Assembly: GCA_947683425.1 (NCBI GenBank)
Contig: CANTUQ010000073.1
Location: 14,923,001-14,987,000 of the forward strand
Length of the DNA stretch: 64,000 bases
Direction of reading: 5' to 3'
Origin: Excoecaria cochinchinensis
Taxonomy: Eukaryota > Streptophyta > Magnoliopsida > Malpighiales > Euphorbiaceae
Shown: positions 62,427-64,000 of the stretch, in pieces
Layout: each line of letters begins with the position of its first letter
Numbering within the stretch: the first letter of the stretch is position 1
Program-made: the position numbers and the translations under genes
Notes under the pieces: model-generated
What the model saw: the letters and a program-made list of their open reading frames with translations, nothing else
Database searches by the model: none
What the model was told of the DNA's origin: nothing

Positions 62427-64000
62427 TGTGACGCGCGCCGGATCCTCGCTGCCGCCCCTTCGACCGCCCGCACGTGGGCGATCGGGCAATTGTGGGTCCA
62501 TTGACAGCTTGCAATAAATCGCAAGTGCGTCTATGTTGAGCAACAAGGAGGTTTCATGGAGTCGCCACCCAATAGAACATTGGGAAAGTTTCTCTCGCCT
62601 CGGAGAGCCTAAGACTGTGCTTAGTATCCATTTTGGGCCAGCCAAAGGGGAAAGGTAAACCTCTCGCCCTAAGGAGCCTAGAATTAACGCTAAAGCCTCG
62701 TGACACAAGAGGTGTCTTAGAGGGTAACCCTCTAGCCTCTTGAGCCCAAAGACCAGAGCTGGTTCGAGACTTCTCATTTATTTATACCTTGATTAATATT
62801 ATAATTAAGTTTTGAATTCATTGTTTCATCAACTTTCCACACAATGCAATTTAAATTAAAGGCGCAATCATTCATATCAAAAGCGGTAAATGTAAGCAAA
62901 ATCCAAAATAAAGCATTCAAAAATAAATTACAATAACACTAGGAGCGGAATACAACTCCCATTTATAAAAGTGAAATACATGCATAAAACGGGTTATTCA
63001 TTAATAGTGAGAACATTGGTCTTCGCATGCATATTTATTATAAAAAAGTTTTGATGTGATGATTTATTTGGGTATGAAAAACTAGGACATTGTTCCCCTT
63101 TTATTTAGAAAAAGAATGTCAAGTTAATTAATAGAACCATTTTTGTGATTTTCTTTTTAGCGTGCCTAAATAAAGAATTTTACAAGAAAATTATATGGCA
63201 AAATTAAATAAAATATTACAAACCAAATGAGCCTTTTTGGACCTCCCGATGTGCTTGCAAAAACGCCCAAGTGAAAAAAATGAGTTTAGACATAAAAACA
63301 AAATACAATTAAAACAATGTTAGTGATTAAATCAATTAAACATACAAAATAATGAATAACAAATTAAAATAACATAAGATGATATGAAAAGAATGATAAT
63401 GGAATCAAAATGTTAACAAACCAAAATAAATGAGAAACATGCATTATGTATGACAAATGATTGAATGATGTGATGAAAATAAAATAAAACATGTTAATTA
63501 ATTAGTACATGAAAATATGAAAATGATAACAATGATGATGAAGATAAACGAATCAAAGAATATATAAAATGATAAAGAAAAGAATAATAAATGAAAACAA
63601 TTAAAGAATGATGAAAACAATTAAATGAACAATATGATTAATTAAATATGTTCACAAATGATATAAACCATTTACATGGCAAAAAGATCAATTAAAATGA
63701 ATTTATTAATTACATGTTAAAAATAATGATGAATTAAAGTGAAATAAATTAATTACATGTTAAAATTAATAAACAATCAATATTTATGTGAATAAAAATC
63801 ATATATAAACAAATTAAATAAAACAAATCTGAAATAAATAAAATAAATGAAAACAATAAAATAAAATATACATAAATAAATTAGATATGAACCAAAAGAA
63901 ATAATAAAAACAAGCCCAGAATATTTACCCTCAGAGTTTCGGATTCGATGAAGGTAAAAGATGATCGATTTCTTTGTTTGATGATTCACAATATTAGAGT
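62427..64000 (-). repeat. 5' LTR of element B (incomplete)
   Basis: Matches 54488-56060 closely; the rest, including U3, lies outside the window. On the minus strand it ends GGCGCGCGTCACA. Confidence 0.93.

Larger units (their letters stand above)
54488..64000 (-). mobile_element. element B: gag-only Ogre-type retrotransposon (TR-GAG-like), right end outside window
   Basis: Minus-strand order: 5' LTR (64000 to 62427, incomplete), PBS of tRNA-Arg type, leader, gag pseudogene, 2.8 kb without pol, satellite, polypurine tract, 3' LTR (57300-54488). The two LTRs differ at few positions over the first 1.5 kb, plus a 9-10-bp indel near 55395/63330, so insertion was recent compared with element A. 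With pol missing it depended on a helper. Left target copy is GTGCC. Confidence 0.9.

Overview
The window is repeat-dense nuclear DNA of a flowering plant, most likely a eudicot. Evidence: spliced, degenerate plant-type retroelement genes, long LTRs of the Tat/Ogre and Tekay-like Ty3/gypsy groups, a Copia element, MITE-like repeats and an AT-rich background. I see no complete host gene, rRNA, tRNA or CRISPR array. Only 1579-1790 (minus) might be the leader exon of a host gene.

Left part (1-25.5 kb). An 8.45-kb Tat-type gypsy element (2182-10636; TSD GTTAT, two 467-bp LTRs) keeps gag, protease and integrase but has lost reverse transcriptase and RNase H. It also carries a spliced antisense gene, with its own TATA box, between integrase and the 3' LTR. 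Then come an LTR remnant with a Tourist-like MITE, a probable 2.9-kb solo LTR (14945-17834), a GACCCA-rich repeat with inverted ends (18443-19670) and a decayed Copia element (19915-25035).

Right part (25.5-64 kb). This is a nested tower. An old minus-strand Ogre/Tat-type element ('A') starts at 25928 inside another LTR. Its 3' LTR, 3' UTR satellite, two extra genes in divergent orientation, integrase, two RNase H domains and part of RT can be read between seven solo LTRs that interrupt it or sit inside its LTR. Each solo LTR has a perfect 5-bp TSD (CATAG, CCACC, CATGG, CATAC, TTACC, GTACC, TACAG). A further LTR entering the RT gene at 53498 is itself interrupted at 54488 by a young minus-strand Ogre-type element ('B'). 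B has LTR, PBS, gag, satellite and PPT but no pol, and runs off the window end.

Most interesting signals. (1) In four of six Ogre-type LTR copies, paired GC-rich palindromic islands sit on both sides of the presumed promoter. Within a copy the two islands share motifs; between copies the motifs differ. Similar islands occur at element A's internal divergent promoters. (2) A hairpin with compensatory stem changes is shared by four Tekay-like LTRs. (3) Ogre-type LTRs contain internal copies of their own tRNA-Arg-type primer-binding sequence. (4) An RT-less Tat element has a spliced antisense gene. (5) Element A carries a divergent pair of accessory genes. All boundaries were read by eye; family names are from recognised motifs, without database searches.
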